Positions 1 to 7,732 of a stretch of DNA of 64,000 nt are shown piece by piece. A program made the position numbers and the translations under genes. Numbering within the stretch: position 1 is the stretch's first letter; the number at the start of each line of letters is the position of its first letter. Source of the DNA: Xaviernesmea oryzae (GTDB lineage: Bacteria > Pseudomonadota > Alphaproteobacteria > Rhizobiales > Rhizobiaceae); the NCBI RefSeq assembly GCF_900177415.1, contig NZ_FXAF01000002.1:898680-962679 (forward strand), in the 5' to 3' direction. The notes below the pieces were generated by a model, which had not been told where the DNA came from, did not search any database, and was given only the letters and a program-made list of their open reading frames with translations.

Positions 1-1000
1 AAAGGGCGACGAAGGAGCGGCAGTGCTTCAGCGACAACCGTTCATTGGGGATTTCGCCGGGGAATGCAGCGCTCAGGGAAGCCGAAACGGCAGGCTCGGA
101 AAGCTGCTCGCGCAGCACGCTGGCGAGTTCCTGGGCTTCATGCGCGTGGCCGCGCGCCGACCAGATGGACAGGACGGGATCGAAGGCCGTTTCCGCGAGC
201 CAGCCGCAGCTGAAATGCTGCGCGAGGGCGGGGTTGAGCAGGCTTGTGGGGATCAGGATGGCGAAATTGCGTTCCTGGCCTAAACCCGCGAGCAGCTCGT
301 GCAGCGGCTCGCCTGACCATTCGAGATTGATGCGCGCCCGTTCGGCCAATGAGTTGAGCGGGCCGTGAAGGGCTTCGGGCAGCGCCGGCACTATGATGTC
401 CCTACCGGCGAGACTTCCCGGATTGACGGGCTGGGACACCCATCCCTGTTGCTGCGGGACACCCTGCACCAGCACCCATCGATCGCGGACCTGAATGAGG
501 TCGCCGTCATCGGGAATGCTGAAGAAACCGGCCCTCAGGGCGGCAGAGGCATCCTTCGGATCATAGGTCGGAAAGAGCTGAAAATCCGTGCTGCCGTGCC
601 AGCCCGCCAGCGATGGCGCGAGATCGAGCGGCGCGCCGGGAAAGCCGGCATGCAGGAGGACGGTCGGCGGCTTCCTGTTCGAGCCTGGCGGGAAGGCGCC
701 CGCAACGATGTCCAGCGAGCGGTCCAGCCGTTCGATGAGCGGCCGCAGTATCTGGTAGACGTTAAGCCCCTCCGGCGTCACCACGATACCGGCACGGACC
801 CGCCGGAAAAGCGGGACGCTGAATTCCTCGCCCATCGCCTTGGCATGGGCGCTGACGGTGGAATGGCTGAGGCCGAAGCGCTGGGCGATGCGCGTCACGC
901 TCCCCTCCTGGACCAAGGCGAGGAAGGTGCGGATCTGGATGGAATTCACAACCAGGCGGCTTGACGGATCCAGATCGGAGGTCTCGAGCTGCAGGGGCAT
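1..1000 (-). CDS. LysR-family transcriptional regulator (partial, 3' end beyond the window)
   Basis: The minus strand is open from the ATG at 1000 to base 1, about 333 codons, and continues past the window edge. The first ~75 residues form a LysR winged helix-turn-helix (IRTFLALVQEGSVTRIAQRF, then GLSHSTVSAHAKAMGEEF), followed by the usual linker and an effector-binding domain. It lies 238 bases downstream of the UbiD gene on the same strand, so it may control the UbiD/amidohydrolase operon; that is inference from position. A LysR protein usually has 290-330 residues, so only a few codons should be missing. LysR identity is firm; its effector cannot be told. Confidence 0.85.
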   Translation of the reverse strand, partial: MPLQLETSDLDPSSRLVVNSIQIRTFLALVQEGSVTRIAQRFGLSHSTVSAHAKAMGEEFSVPLFRRVRAGIVVTPEGLNVYQILRPLIERLDRSLDIVAGAFPPGSNRKPPTVLLHAGFPGAPLDLAPSLAGWHGSTDFQLFPTYDPKDASAALRAGFFSIPDDGDLIQVRDRWVLVQGVPQQQGWVSQPVNPGSLAGRDIIVPALPEALHGPLNSLAERARINLEWSGEPLHELLAGLGQERNFAILIPTSLLNPALAQHFSCGWLAETAFDPVLSIWSARGHAHEAQELASVLREQLSEPAVSASLSAAFPGEIPNERLSLKHCRSFVAL

Positions 1001-1237
1001 TGCGACCGGTCTCCTCGACTCGATGTGCACAGGCAATGATCACTCCCGAAACGGCAGTGACAGCTCTTTCTCTCCTTGGCTCCCTGATGCGATCCTATTT
1101 TTATCGTGACAGGATTCTACACTCTCAGCTTCATTGCAAGAATAATATGCATTCGATTTAAATGAACAAAAAGCAGGCAAAAGCACTCACGCGCGCATAC
1201 CGCCGAACTGGTGTCCGGTTTCCACGCATTCGCAGGC

Positions 1238-2599
1238 TCAATAGGCGTCGAGCTCGCGCTTTACGCGCTCGAGCACGTCCAGCCGGGGGCGGACGAATTC
1301 CGAACGCGTGCCTGAATTTCCGTCACCGGGCCTCGTCGTCGCAACCATGCCGATCTTGGTCACCGTGAGGTCTTCATGGACGGGATCGCACCGGTCGGCC
1401 TTCATGCCCGGAAGGACGATCATGTCTTCATGGCCGCGGAAACGTGCTGCGAGAGACCATTCGACCTGGGTCCAGTCCTCCGGGTCGATGTCGTCCTCGA
1501 TGGCGATCACCAGCTTGAACAGATTGACCTGGCCCATGGCCGCGATGATCGCGCGCTTGGCCTCGCCGAGCGCGGGCCGGTGCATGCTGATGACGGCATG
1601 CAGCCGCCCCATCCCGCCCTCCGTCACGAAGACGCGGCGAACCGAGGGAATGATCTTCTGAAGCGCGTGGCAAACCGTCACGCCGATCGCGACGCCGCCG
1701 AGAAGGCAGTGTTCGGGCGCAAAACCCGGCAGGATCGCCTGGTATATGGCGTCACGGCGATGGGTGATGCATTTCGCTTCGACGGCGATGCCAGGCCCGT
1801 AACGGACGTAGAAGCCGGGAAATTCGGAAACCGCACCCTCGTCGATGAGTTCGCCCGGCTTCAGGACCGCCTCGATCACGATCTCTGCCTCGGCCGGCAC
1901 TTCAAGGTCGACGGTCTTGCATTTGACCAGGCGCAACGGTTCGCCGAGAATCGCCCCGACCGTATCGAATTCGTCGTCGCCGAGGCCGAGATAGAGCTGC
2001 GACCCGAGCATCATGGCGGGGTGGTTGCCGAGCACGACGGCGATTTCGAGATCCTGTTCGAGCTGCCGCGCGCGTTCCGCCATGATGGCCAGATGGTGGT
2101 TCTTGGCGATACCGGCCATCATCCGGCTGCCGCCTTCCAACCGGAGGCGGGCGATGGAGACATTCCTTTTGCCGGTATCGGGATGTTTCGCGATGATGAC
2201 CCCCGCCGTGATATACGGACCCGCCTCGTGCTCGAACCAGTAGGGAACCGGCAGCACCTTGCCGATGTCGAAAGGCAGGTTCACGGTCTCTTCCTGCACC
2301 GGCGCGTCCGACACAATGACCGGCGGCACCGGCGATTTCAGCGCGGCGATGCAATGCGCATCGAGCTCGCCGGCCGCGATGTCCAGCGCCTCCTCGAACC
2401 TCGCCCGGGAATTCAGCAGGTTGCCGACCACCGGCATGCCATGACCGCGCACGTTCTGGAAAAGCTGGGCCGGACCTTTGCCGCGCAGGCCGAGAACGGC
2501 GCTGATCTCGTATTCGAGATCCACCTTGCGATCGACCCTGTGCAGCGATCCGCTCGCCTCCAGCTTTTCGAGAAACGGCCTGAGTCCCTGATCCGTCAT
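1238..2599 (-). CDS. UbiD-family (prFMN-dependent) decarboxylase
   Basis: Encodes about 453 residues from the ATG at 2599 (MTDQGLRPFLEKLEASG), the usual length for UbiD-type reversible (de)carboxylases, which use prenylated FMN on aromatic or unsaturated carboxylates. Typical stretches are the N-terminal LRPFLEKLEASGSLHRVDRK, the central NVSIARL region (prFMN and metal site in the family) and the acidic EFPGFYVRYG segment. A longer upstream reading is possible but would overlap the neighbouring gene by 126 bases. The chosen start shares one base with the preceding stop (TAATG), which suggests translational coupling to the M20 amidase. No UbiX flavin prenyltransferase gene is visible here, so the cofactor would come from elsewhere. 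The substrate is unknown; the neighbours suggest a carboxylated ureide or its ring-opened product. Confidence 0.88.
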   Translation of the reverse strand: MTDQGLRPFLEKLEASGSLHRVDRKVDLEYEISAVLGLRGKGPAQLFQNVRGHGMPVVGNLLNSRARFEEALDIAAGELDAHCIAALKSPVPPVIVSDAPVQEETVNLPFDIGKVLPVPYWFEHEAGPYITAGVIIAKHPDTGKRNVSIARLRLEGGSRMMAGIAKNHHLAIMAERARQLEQDLEIAVVLGNHPAMMLGSQLYLGLGDDEFDTVGAILGEPLRLVKCKTVDLEVPAEAEIVIEAVLKPGELIDEGAVSEFPGFYVRYGPGIAVEAKCITHRRDAIYQAILPGFAPEHCLLGGVAIGVTVCHALQKIIPSVRRVFVTEGGMGRLHAVISMHRPALGEAKRAIIAAMGQVNLFKLVIAIEDDIDPEDWTQVEWSLAARFRGHEDMIVLPGMKADRCDPVHEDLTVTKIGMVATTRPGDGNSGTRSEFVRPRLDVLERVKRELDAY

Positions 2600-3927
2600 T
2601 ACTGTTCCACCGGCTTTGCGAGGGTAGGCAAGACGGAATGTCTCGCGGCATCCGGCCCGTCGCAAAGAAGAATTGCTTCGAAAAGGGTCGCCGCACCGGC
2701 GGCCAGGGCGGATGGTTCGCTCCATTCGTCCGGCCGGTGGCTCTTGCCGTCGACCGAGGGAATGAACACCATCGCAGCCGGTGCGATGCTCGCCATGAAG
2801 GCCGCGTCATGCCCGGCGCCGGATGCCATATCCAGCGTGGATAGACCGAGATCCCGGGCGGCGTGGCGCAAGACGGCGCGCAAGCCCGGATCGCAGGCGA
2901 CGGGATTGCTGTCCGAGAGAATATTGCAGCATTCGAGCCTGACCGCGCAGTTCTCGGCGATCACCGCCGCCTCGCGCTTGACCGCGACAATGAAGCGATC
3001 CATCGCCGGCCGCTCTTCCGCCCGTGCGTCGATGATGATGCGCATGGTGCGGGGCACGACGTTGGCCGCGTTCGGCGAAACCTCGACCACGCCGGACGTC
3101 GCGACGAAATGGCCGCGCCCCTGGTTGGCGATACGCTGGGCGAGCGAATTGACGAACACCATCATCTGCGCGCCGGCTATGCTCGCATCCCGCCTCAAAT
3201 GCATCGGCGTCGTCCCGGCATGGTCGGCCGAGCCTTCGAAGACGACTTCCATGCGCGTCACGCCGGCAATGCCGGAGACCACCCCGATATCTATCTCGCT
3301 TCGTTCGAGAACGGCGCCCTGCTCGATATGCAGTTCGAAGAAGGCGACGATGTCCCGCCGCAATATGTCGCCGAGACCTTCCGGCGTGCCGCCCATCCGG
3401 GCGATCGCGGCCGCGAGGCGCTCGCCGCCGGGGCCAGGATAGCCAAGCATCGCAGGCGTCAGCTTGCCCGTCATCGCCCGGCTGCCGACGCAGGACAGCC
3501 CGAAATCGCTCGGTTCTTCGGCGAGGAAATCGATGATCTCGAGATTGTGGCGCAGCCTGATGCCCCGTTCACGCAGCGAATGAACGATTTCAAGCCCGGT
3601 CATCACCCCGGCGGTTCCGTCGAAACGCCCGCCGTTCGGGACGGTATCGGAATGGGAGCCGATCATGATCGTCCCCGACGCCGGATCCATGCCCGAAAGA
3701 TGCCCGATCATGTTGCCGGCGGCATCGACGCCGACCGTCAGCCCGGCCTCTTCGAAACAGGCCTTGATCCAGCGCCGGCCCTTCTCGAACATCGGCGTGA
3801 AGGACCGGCGGGTATAGGGGCGCGAGGGCTCGGTGATCTCCGCCAGATCCATCACCTTCTGCCAAAGCCGATCCGCGTCTATCGGCAGGTTGTCGGTGAA
3901 CGGCGGTGACGGGACGCGCTGTTCCAT
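2599..3927 (-). CDS. M20 family Zn hydrolase, hydantoinase/carbamoylase type amidase
   Basis: 442 residues, close to the ~410-440 typical of N-carbamoyl-L-amino acid hydrolases, beta-ureidopropionases and allantoate amidohydrolases. Metal-binding motifs are visible in order: HSDTVPNGGRFDG, the EEPSDFG acidic pair, FELHIEQGAVLE and the C-terminal GAGHDAAFMA. These enzymes hydrolyse a ureido or carbamoyl group to release CO2 and ammonia. It sits between a cyclic amidohydrolase (whose stop overlaps its start near 3927) and UbiD, the order expected for ring opening and then decarbamoylation. Whether the substrate is a carbamoyl amino acid, a ureido acid or allantoate-like cannot be read from the sequence. 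Confidence 0.9.
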   Translation of the reverse strand: MEQRVPSPPFTDNLPIDADRLWQKVMDLAEITEPSRPYTRRSFTPMFEKGRRWIKACFEEAGLTVGVDAAGNMIGHLSGMDPASGTIMIGSHSDTVPNGGRFDGTAGVMTGLEIVHSLRERGIRLRHNLEIIDFLAEEPSDFGLSCVGSRAMTGKLTPAMLGYPGPGGERLAAAIARMGGTPEGLGDILRRDIVAFFELHIEQGAVLERSEIDIGVVSGIAGVTRMEVVFEGSADHAGTTPMHLRRDASIAGAQMMVFVNSLAQRIANQGRGHFVATSGVVEVSPNAANVVPRTMRIIIDARAEERPAMDRFIVAVKREAAVIAENCAVRLECCNILSDSNPVACDPGLRAVLRHAARDLGLSTLDMASGAGHDAAFMASIAPAAMVFIPSVDGKSHRPDEWSEPSALAAGAATLFEAILLCDGPDAARHSVLPTLAKPVEQ

Positions 3928-5279
3928 CAGAGCGGCCTGACCATGTTTCCAGTGCCGGGTTCCGAGACAACATTGCGCCCGTCGAAGGCGAGCCTGCCGC
4001 GCAGGAAGGTCGCCTCCGCGCGATACGGCATCCTGATGCCGTCATAGGGGCTCCAGTCGACGACATTGTTGCCGCTTTCCGCGGCGCTGTAGATATAGGC
4101 GGAGGGTTTGAACACAGCGATATCCGCATCGCGGCCGATCTCCAGCGCACCCTTGCGGTGGCCGATGCGGAACAGCCGCGCCGGGTTTGCGGCCAGCAGC
4201 CGCGCCGCATGCGAAAACGACAGCCCCCGCTCGGAGAGCCCCTTGAGGAGAAGCGGATACATGGTTTCGAGGCCGGGCACGCCGGACGCGTTGGACAGCA
4301 TGTCCGGACTGGATTTCAGCGACCGCGACCAGCTGACATGGTCTGTCGAGACCACGGTGATCCGACCGGCGGCGAGATGGCGCCAGAGCGCTTCCACCTG
4401 ATCGCGCGAACGGATCGGCGGGTTGACCTTGGCGAAGCCGCCGAGCCGCGCGACGTCGTTTTCCTCGTCGAGCGTCAGGTAGTGGATGCAGGCTTCGACC
4501 GTCGTATCAAAACCCTGACGGCGATAGCTGTCGCAAAGGTCGTAGCCGCGCGATATCGAGCAGTGCACGACATGCGTCGAACAACCCGTCGCCGCGCCGA
4601 TCTCGTAGACCTCGGCCATGGCGAGCGCCTCGGCGATGGCGGGGCGGGAAAGCGCATGGGCCCGGTAGTCCCGGATGCCGGTCTCTTCGACCTTGGCGAT
4701 CGCGGTCCGTACGAATTCATCGTTCTCGTTGTGGATGCCCGCGATCAGGCCGTGTTTGGCGATCTCGGCGAAACATTCGTTGAGGATATAGGGCGTGATG
4801 CGCGGAAATCTCTCCGGATGGGTGCCGAAGGTCGAAAACTTGAATCCGACCGCGCCGGCCTTGATCATGCCGGGGATCTCGGCAGCACCGGCCCTCGGAT
4901 GGACCGTTCCGTAGAGACCGAAATCCACCCGCGCCTGCTCGCCCGCCTCCGTCGCCTTGCGGGTCAGCTTCTCGCCGTCGCAGATCAGATTGCCGTCGTC
5001 ATAGGGCATGTCGACGATCGTGGTGACACCGCCGGCCGCGGCCGAGCGCGTCGACCAGATGAAGCCCTCCTGATCCTTCTGGGAGAGGGAATGAACCTGG
5101 CTATCGATCGCGCCGGGCAGGATCAGGGCCTCGCCGAAATCATGCCGTTCGCGGGCGGCGGGCGGTTCGCCCTCGCCGACGAACTCGATCGTTTCACCGC
5201 GGATCGCGACGAAACCCTTTTCGATCACATCGGCCGCCCGAACAACGCGGCCTGTCAGAACCAAATCAAAATCAACCAT
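3927..5279 (-). CDS. Cyclic amidohydrolase (allantoinase/dihydropyrimidinase/dihydroorotase superfamily)
   Basis: 450 residues from the ATG at 5279 (MVDFDLVLTGRVV), a standard start for this superfamily; upstream codons in frame overlap an unrelated IS fragment and are excluded. The binuclear-metal ligands can be placed: a DSQVH motif after strand 1 (where many members have HxH), the carboxylated lysine in GAVGFKFSTFG, histidines in GIHNEND and STHVVHCS, and the aspartate in STDHVSW. The enzyme would open a cyclic amide or ureide ring. It is the first gene of a three-gene operon with an M20 carbamoylase-type amidase and UbiD. The Q in place of the first His of HxH also occurs in some dihydroorotase-like proteins, so activity is still plausible. 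Confidence 0.88.
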   Translation of the reverse strand: MVDFDLVLTGRVVRAADVIEKGFVAIRGETIEFVGEGEPPAARERHDFGEALILPGAIDSQVHSLSQKDQEGFIWSTRSAAAGGVTTIVDMPYDDGNLICDGEKLTRKATEAGEQARVDFGLYGTVHPRAGAAEIPGMIKAGAVGFKFSTFGTHPERFPRITPYILNECFAEIAKHGLIAGIHNENDEFVRTAIAKVEETGIRDYRAHALSRPAIAEALAMAEVYEIGAATGCSTHVVHCSISRGYDLCDSYRRQGFDTTVEACIHYLTLDEENDVARLGGFAKVNPPIRSRDQVEALWRHLAAGRITVVSTDHVSWSRSLKSSPDMLSNASGVPGLETMYPLLLKGLSERGLSFSHAARLLAANPARLFRIGHRKGALEIGRDADIAVFKPSAYIYSAAESGNNVVDWSPYDGIRMPYRAEATFLRGRLAFDGRNVVSEPGTGNMVRPL

Positions 5280-5712
5280 GCGGAAGCGTCTTTCCTTCGA
5301 CGCCTTCACTCTGCCCCATCCCTTCCGGGCGCAATAATTGAAATGCATGAACTGCGTGATAGCCTCGCCCGAAATCAGCTCCCGCCGAGTTCGCGCCCGG
5401 TCGAGGAAACGCTTCTGGAACGCGGCATCATTGTCTCCTACGAAACGATCCGACGATGGGGCCGCAAGTTCGGCCCGGCCTAGCAAGACTGCAAGCCTTT
5501 CACCCGGCTTCAGTCAAACAACGTGACATCGCCTTTTGGCCAGGTGGTATCCAACAGGGTTGCAATCCCCGATTGATTTTCGCTATAAGTTGTCTGCCTA
5601 AATCTCTTCTGGGGCCGGTCGGCAGGGGGGAGGGTGATAGGTGGCCGGCATGGCCGCAACATCAGAGAAGAGAGGCGCCATCGGACCATCACTATATCGT
5701 CGGGACATATAA
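5280..5712. other. Intergenic region between amidohydrolase operon and response regulator
   Basis: This 433-base stretch holds no complete gene. It contains the presumed promoter of the minus-strand amidohydrolase operon (next to 5279), a fragment of an IS6-type transposase around 5388-5483 (listed separately) and the leader of the plus-strand response regulator. I see no convincing terminator or RNA gene. Confidence 0.5.
5388..5483 (+). pseudogene. IS6-family transposase N-terminal fragment
   Basis: The plus strand encodes SSRPVEETLLERGIIVSYET followed by IRRWGRKFGPA and a stop. This matches the conserved N-terminal segment of IS6/IS26/IS240-type transposases (VEEML-RGI-VSYETIRRW-KFG). Nothing before or after continues the protein, and no terminal repeats were recognised, so this is a short decayed relic of about 30 codons. 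A related fragment lies in the opposite orientation near 22245-22310. Confidence 0.7.
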
Positions 5713-6420
5713 ATGACTGATACGATATTGATTTTCTCTGAAGACATAGAATTTCATTTGCTTTCAAAGCACGTCCTGATGGCAAGTGGCTATCAAGTCA
5801 TACTGATAACGGAAGAGGCAGACGCAACGACCGCCGCGATTCAGCGGAGCCCGTTGGCGATCGTCTTGGACTGCCGCCGGGAGAGCAGTGCCGGCGTCAC
5901 CATCTGCAAGGCGCTTAAAAATCACCCGAAGACGCGTTCGATCCTCATCGTGGCCGTCGTCGAAAAAGGCAACGAGGCCGCCTATATCAAGATAGTCGAA
6001 GCCGGTGCCGACAGGGTCTTCCACCGCCCCACGGACCCGGCGGACGTGATTGATTTTCTGCATCATTACGCGACGAATCCGGCAAGGCTGCAGCGCTATA
6101 TCATTGAACTTCCGTTGACCCGCATCGATACGATCAACCGGAAGGTCTTTTTCCGGGACAAGCAGGTGATCCTTGGCCAGACCCAGTACCTGATGCTCAA
6201 ATGCCTGCTGGAAATACCGGGAAAGATATTCCGGCGCGACGAACTCATCGAGGCCGTATGGCCGGACGGAACGTTCGTGGACGACAGGACGGTCGATGTG
6301 CATATCGGCGTCCTGCGCAAGGCACTTCGCGAGGCAGGCGCCGGCAATATGGTGCGCACCGTCAGGGGCGCCGGCTATACGGTCGATCTCGAATGGTTGA
6401 ATTCTGTTTCAGTGCCTTAG
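5713..6420 (+). CDS. OmpR/PhoB-type orphan response regulator with atypical receiver
   Basis: 235 residues: an N-terminal receiver-like domain (1-120) and a C-terminal winged helix (about 130-230) ending in the family signature DDRTVDVHIGVLRKALREAG...VRTVRGAGYTV. The phospho-acceptor candidate is D53 (VLDCRRE) and the acidic residues E10/D11 are present. The conserved lysine is replaced by arginine (R104 in VFHRPTDP), and the usual Thr/Ser switch position falls in a hydrophobic AVVEK run. No histidine kinase is adjacent. The gene stands alone on the plus strand and its stop overlaps a RIME-like repeat. It probably binds DNA through the winged helix; control by phosphorylation is uncertain. 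Confidence 0.85.
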   Translation: MTDTILIFSEDIEFHLLSKHVLMASGYQVILITEEADATTAAIQRSPLAIVLDCRRESSAGVTICKALKNHPKTRSILIVAVVEKGNEAAYIKIVEAGADRVFHRPTDPADVIDFLHHYATNPARLQRYIIELPLTRIDTINRKVFFRDKQVILGQTQYLMLKCLLEIPGKIFRRDELIEAVWPDGTFVDDRTVDVHIGVLRKALREAGAGNMVRTVRGAGYTVDLEWLNSVSVP

Positions 6421-6635
6421 AGTGTTTCCTTGTTGGATTGAAGCATTCTGCCGGAGCAGGTTTTCGTTGGGGCAAAGGCGATTGGCGAAGGGCATACCCT
6501 CTGGTACGTCCGAGCCGATCGCCTTTGATCCCGGCGGAAAGATGCCCGGCCCTGCGGGTTGGCTGAAACGGGCCGCCTGATCGACCGGCTCCGTTTGAGC
6601 CAACAGAATGCTTCAATCCAACAAGGAAACGCTCT
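6419..6635. repeat. RIME-like mosaic palindrome with 32-bp inverted termini
   Basis: Bases 6419-6450 and 6604-6635 form an inverted repeat of 32 bases with one mismatch (arms begin agagygtttccttgttgga). The 153-base interior contains further complementary pieces, such as caaaggcgat near 6474 and atcgcctttg near 6520, so the whole unit could fold into a long branched hairpin. The arrangement and the arm sequence resemble the Rhizobium-specific intergenic mosaic elements (RIME) known from rhizobial genomes. The left arm overlaps the stop codon of the response regulator, so the repeat would sit at the 3' end of that mRNA. Confidence 0.75.
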
Positions 6636-6680
6636 AACTGCCGGCAATGGTGAAGCGATAGATGCGGGCGGGGCAGCCTG

Positions 6681-7727
6681 TTAACGAGGCGGTGCCTTTG
6701 CGGTCGTGCCGCGCTCGACATATTCGACATCCAGCTCGACCTTGCGGGGGATCACTTTTCCAGGCTCGCTTCGCACGACCCATTCGCCGGTCTCCACGCC
6801 CATTTCGTAGGCCGGCACATTGAGCGTCGATAAGGGCGGATCGACATAGGCCGCGATCTCGAGATTGTCGAAACCGATAATCGAACATCTATCCGGCACC
6901 GAAATCCCCTGGCTGCGCAGTTCCGACATCGCCCCGATCGCAAGCACGTCACTGCCGCAGAATACCGCGCTGATCTGCGGCGCAGCAACCAGAAGGGAGG
7001 CCATCATCTGCCTTCCGGCGCCGATCTGGTAGGGGGCTTCGCGAATGATGACGTCATCGCGTGTCGCGCCAAGTCCGAGCAGTGTATCGGTAAATCCTGC
7101 GACACGCGCCTGAGCGCGGTCATTATTGGTGGTGATACCGGCGATCATGCCGAACGTTCGATGCCCGAGCGCCCAGAGCCGCTGAGCAGCAAGAGCGGCG
7201 GCGCGATAATTGTCAAAGCCGATGCTGGTATAGTTGAAGTCCTTCTGCAGGGCATAGGTGACCGCGCAGGAGACGTTATGGGTATTCAGCAGATCGAACG
7301 TCTTGCTTCGATGCCGGGTCCCGACAAGGACCAGCGCCTCGATGCCCCGTTCGACCAAGGTCAGTGCCTGCTTGTACTCTTCATCGAGATCGTATTCCGA
7401 TGTGCTGTAGATCAGCGCAAATCCGTTGCGTTCCAAGGATTGCTGCAGGCCGGCCAACATCTCCGCATAGATGGAATGCCTGATTGTCGGAATGATGGCG
7501 CCGACGAGATGCGACCGGCTGGATCGCAGTTGCCGCGCCGATCCGTTGCGGACATAGCCCAGGGCCTGAATGGCATGGTCGATCGATTCGACGACACTTG
7601 GGCTGACGATCTCGGGATTGTTCAGTCGTCGCGACACGGTTGCCGGCGCGCAGCCGGCCAGTTTCGCGACATCGGCAATGCTGACGCGTTTTGCCAAGGT
7701 CTCTGCTTGGGTTGCTTTGCCTGCCAT
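6681..7727 (-). CDS. LacI-family transcriptional regulator
   Basis: About 348 residues. Residues ~15-65 form a LacI helix-turn-helix and hinge (VSIADVAKLAGCAPATVSRR, then LNNPEIVSP), followed by a periplasmic-binding-like domain (VGAIIPTIRHSIYAEML ... VFCGSDVLAIGAM ... CSIIGFDNLEIAAYVDPPLSTL). It is the last gene of the operon running leftward from 16990 and probably controls it in response to the imported substrate. The ATG at 7727 is used here; a GTG at 7736 overlaps the GMC gene stop (GTGA) and is an equally possible, translationally coupled start. The effector is unknown, probably a sugar-like compound, given the ribose-type transporter. Confidence 0.9.
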   Translation of the reverse strand: MAGKATQAETLAKRVSIADVAKLAGCAPATVSRRLNNPEIVSPSVVESIDHAIQALGYVRNGSARQLRSSRSHLVGAIIPTIRHSIYAEMLAGLQQSLERNGFALIYSTSEYDLDEEYKQALTLVERGIEALVLVGTRHRSKTFDLLNTHNVSCAVTYALQKDFNYTSIGFDNYRAAALAAQRLWALGHRTFGMIAGITTNNDRAQARVAGFTDTLLGLGATRDDVIIREAPYQIGAGRQMMASLLVAAPQISAVFCGSDVLAIGAMSELRSQGISVPDRCSIIGFDNLEIAAYVDPPLSTLNVPAYEMGVETGEWVVRSEPGKVIPRKVELDVEYVERGTTAKAPPR

Positions 7728-7732
7728 GAAAG

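Noticed and set aside
1376..3442. Long plus-strand open frame of 688 codons opposite UbiD and the M20 gene
   Set aside because: It lies antisense to two clearly conserved genes, has arginine- and aspartate-rich low-complexity translation and no family motif; it is a high-GC shadow frame.
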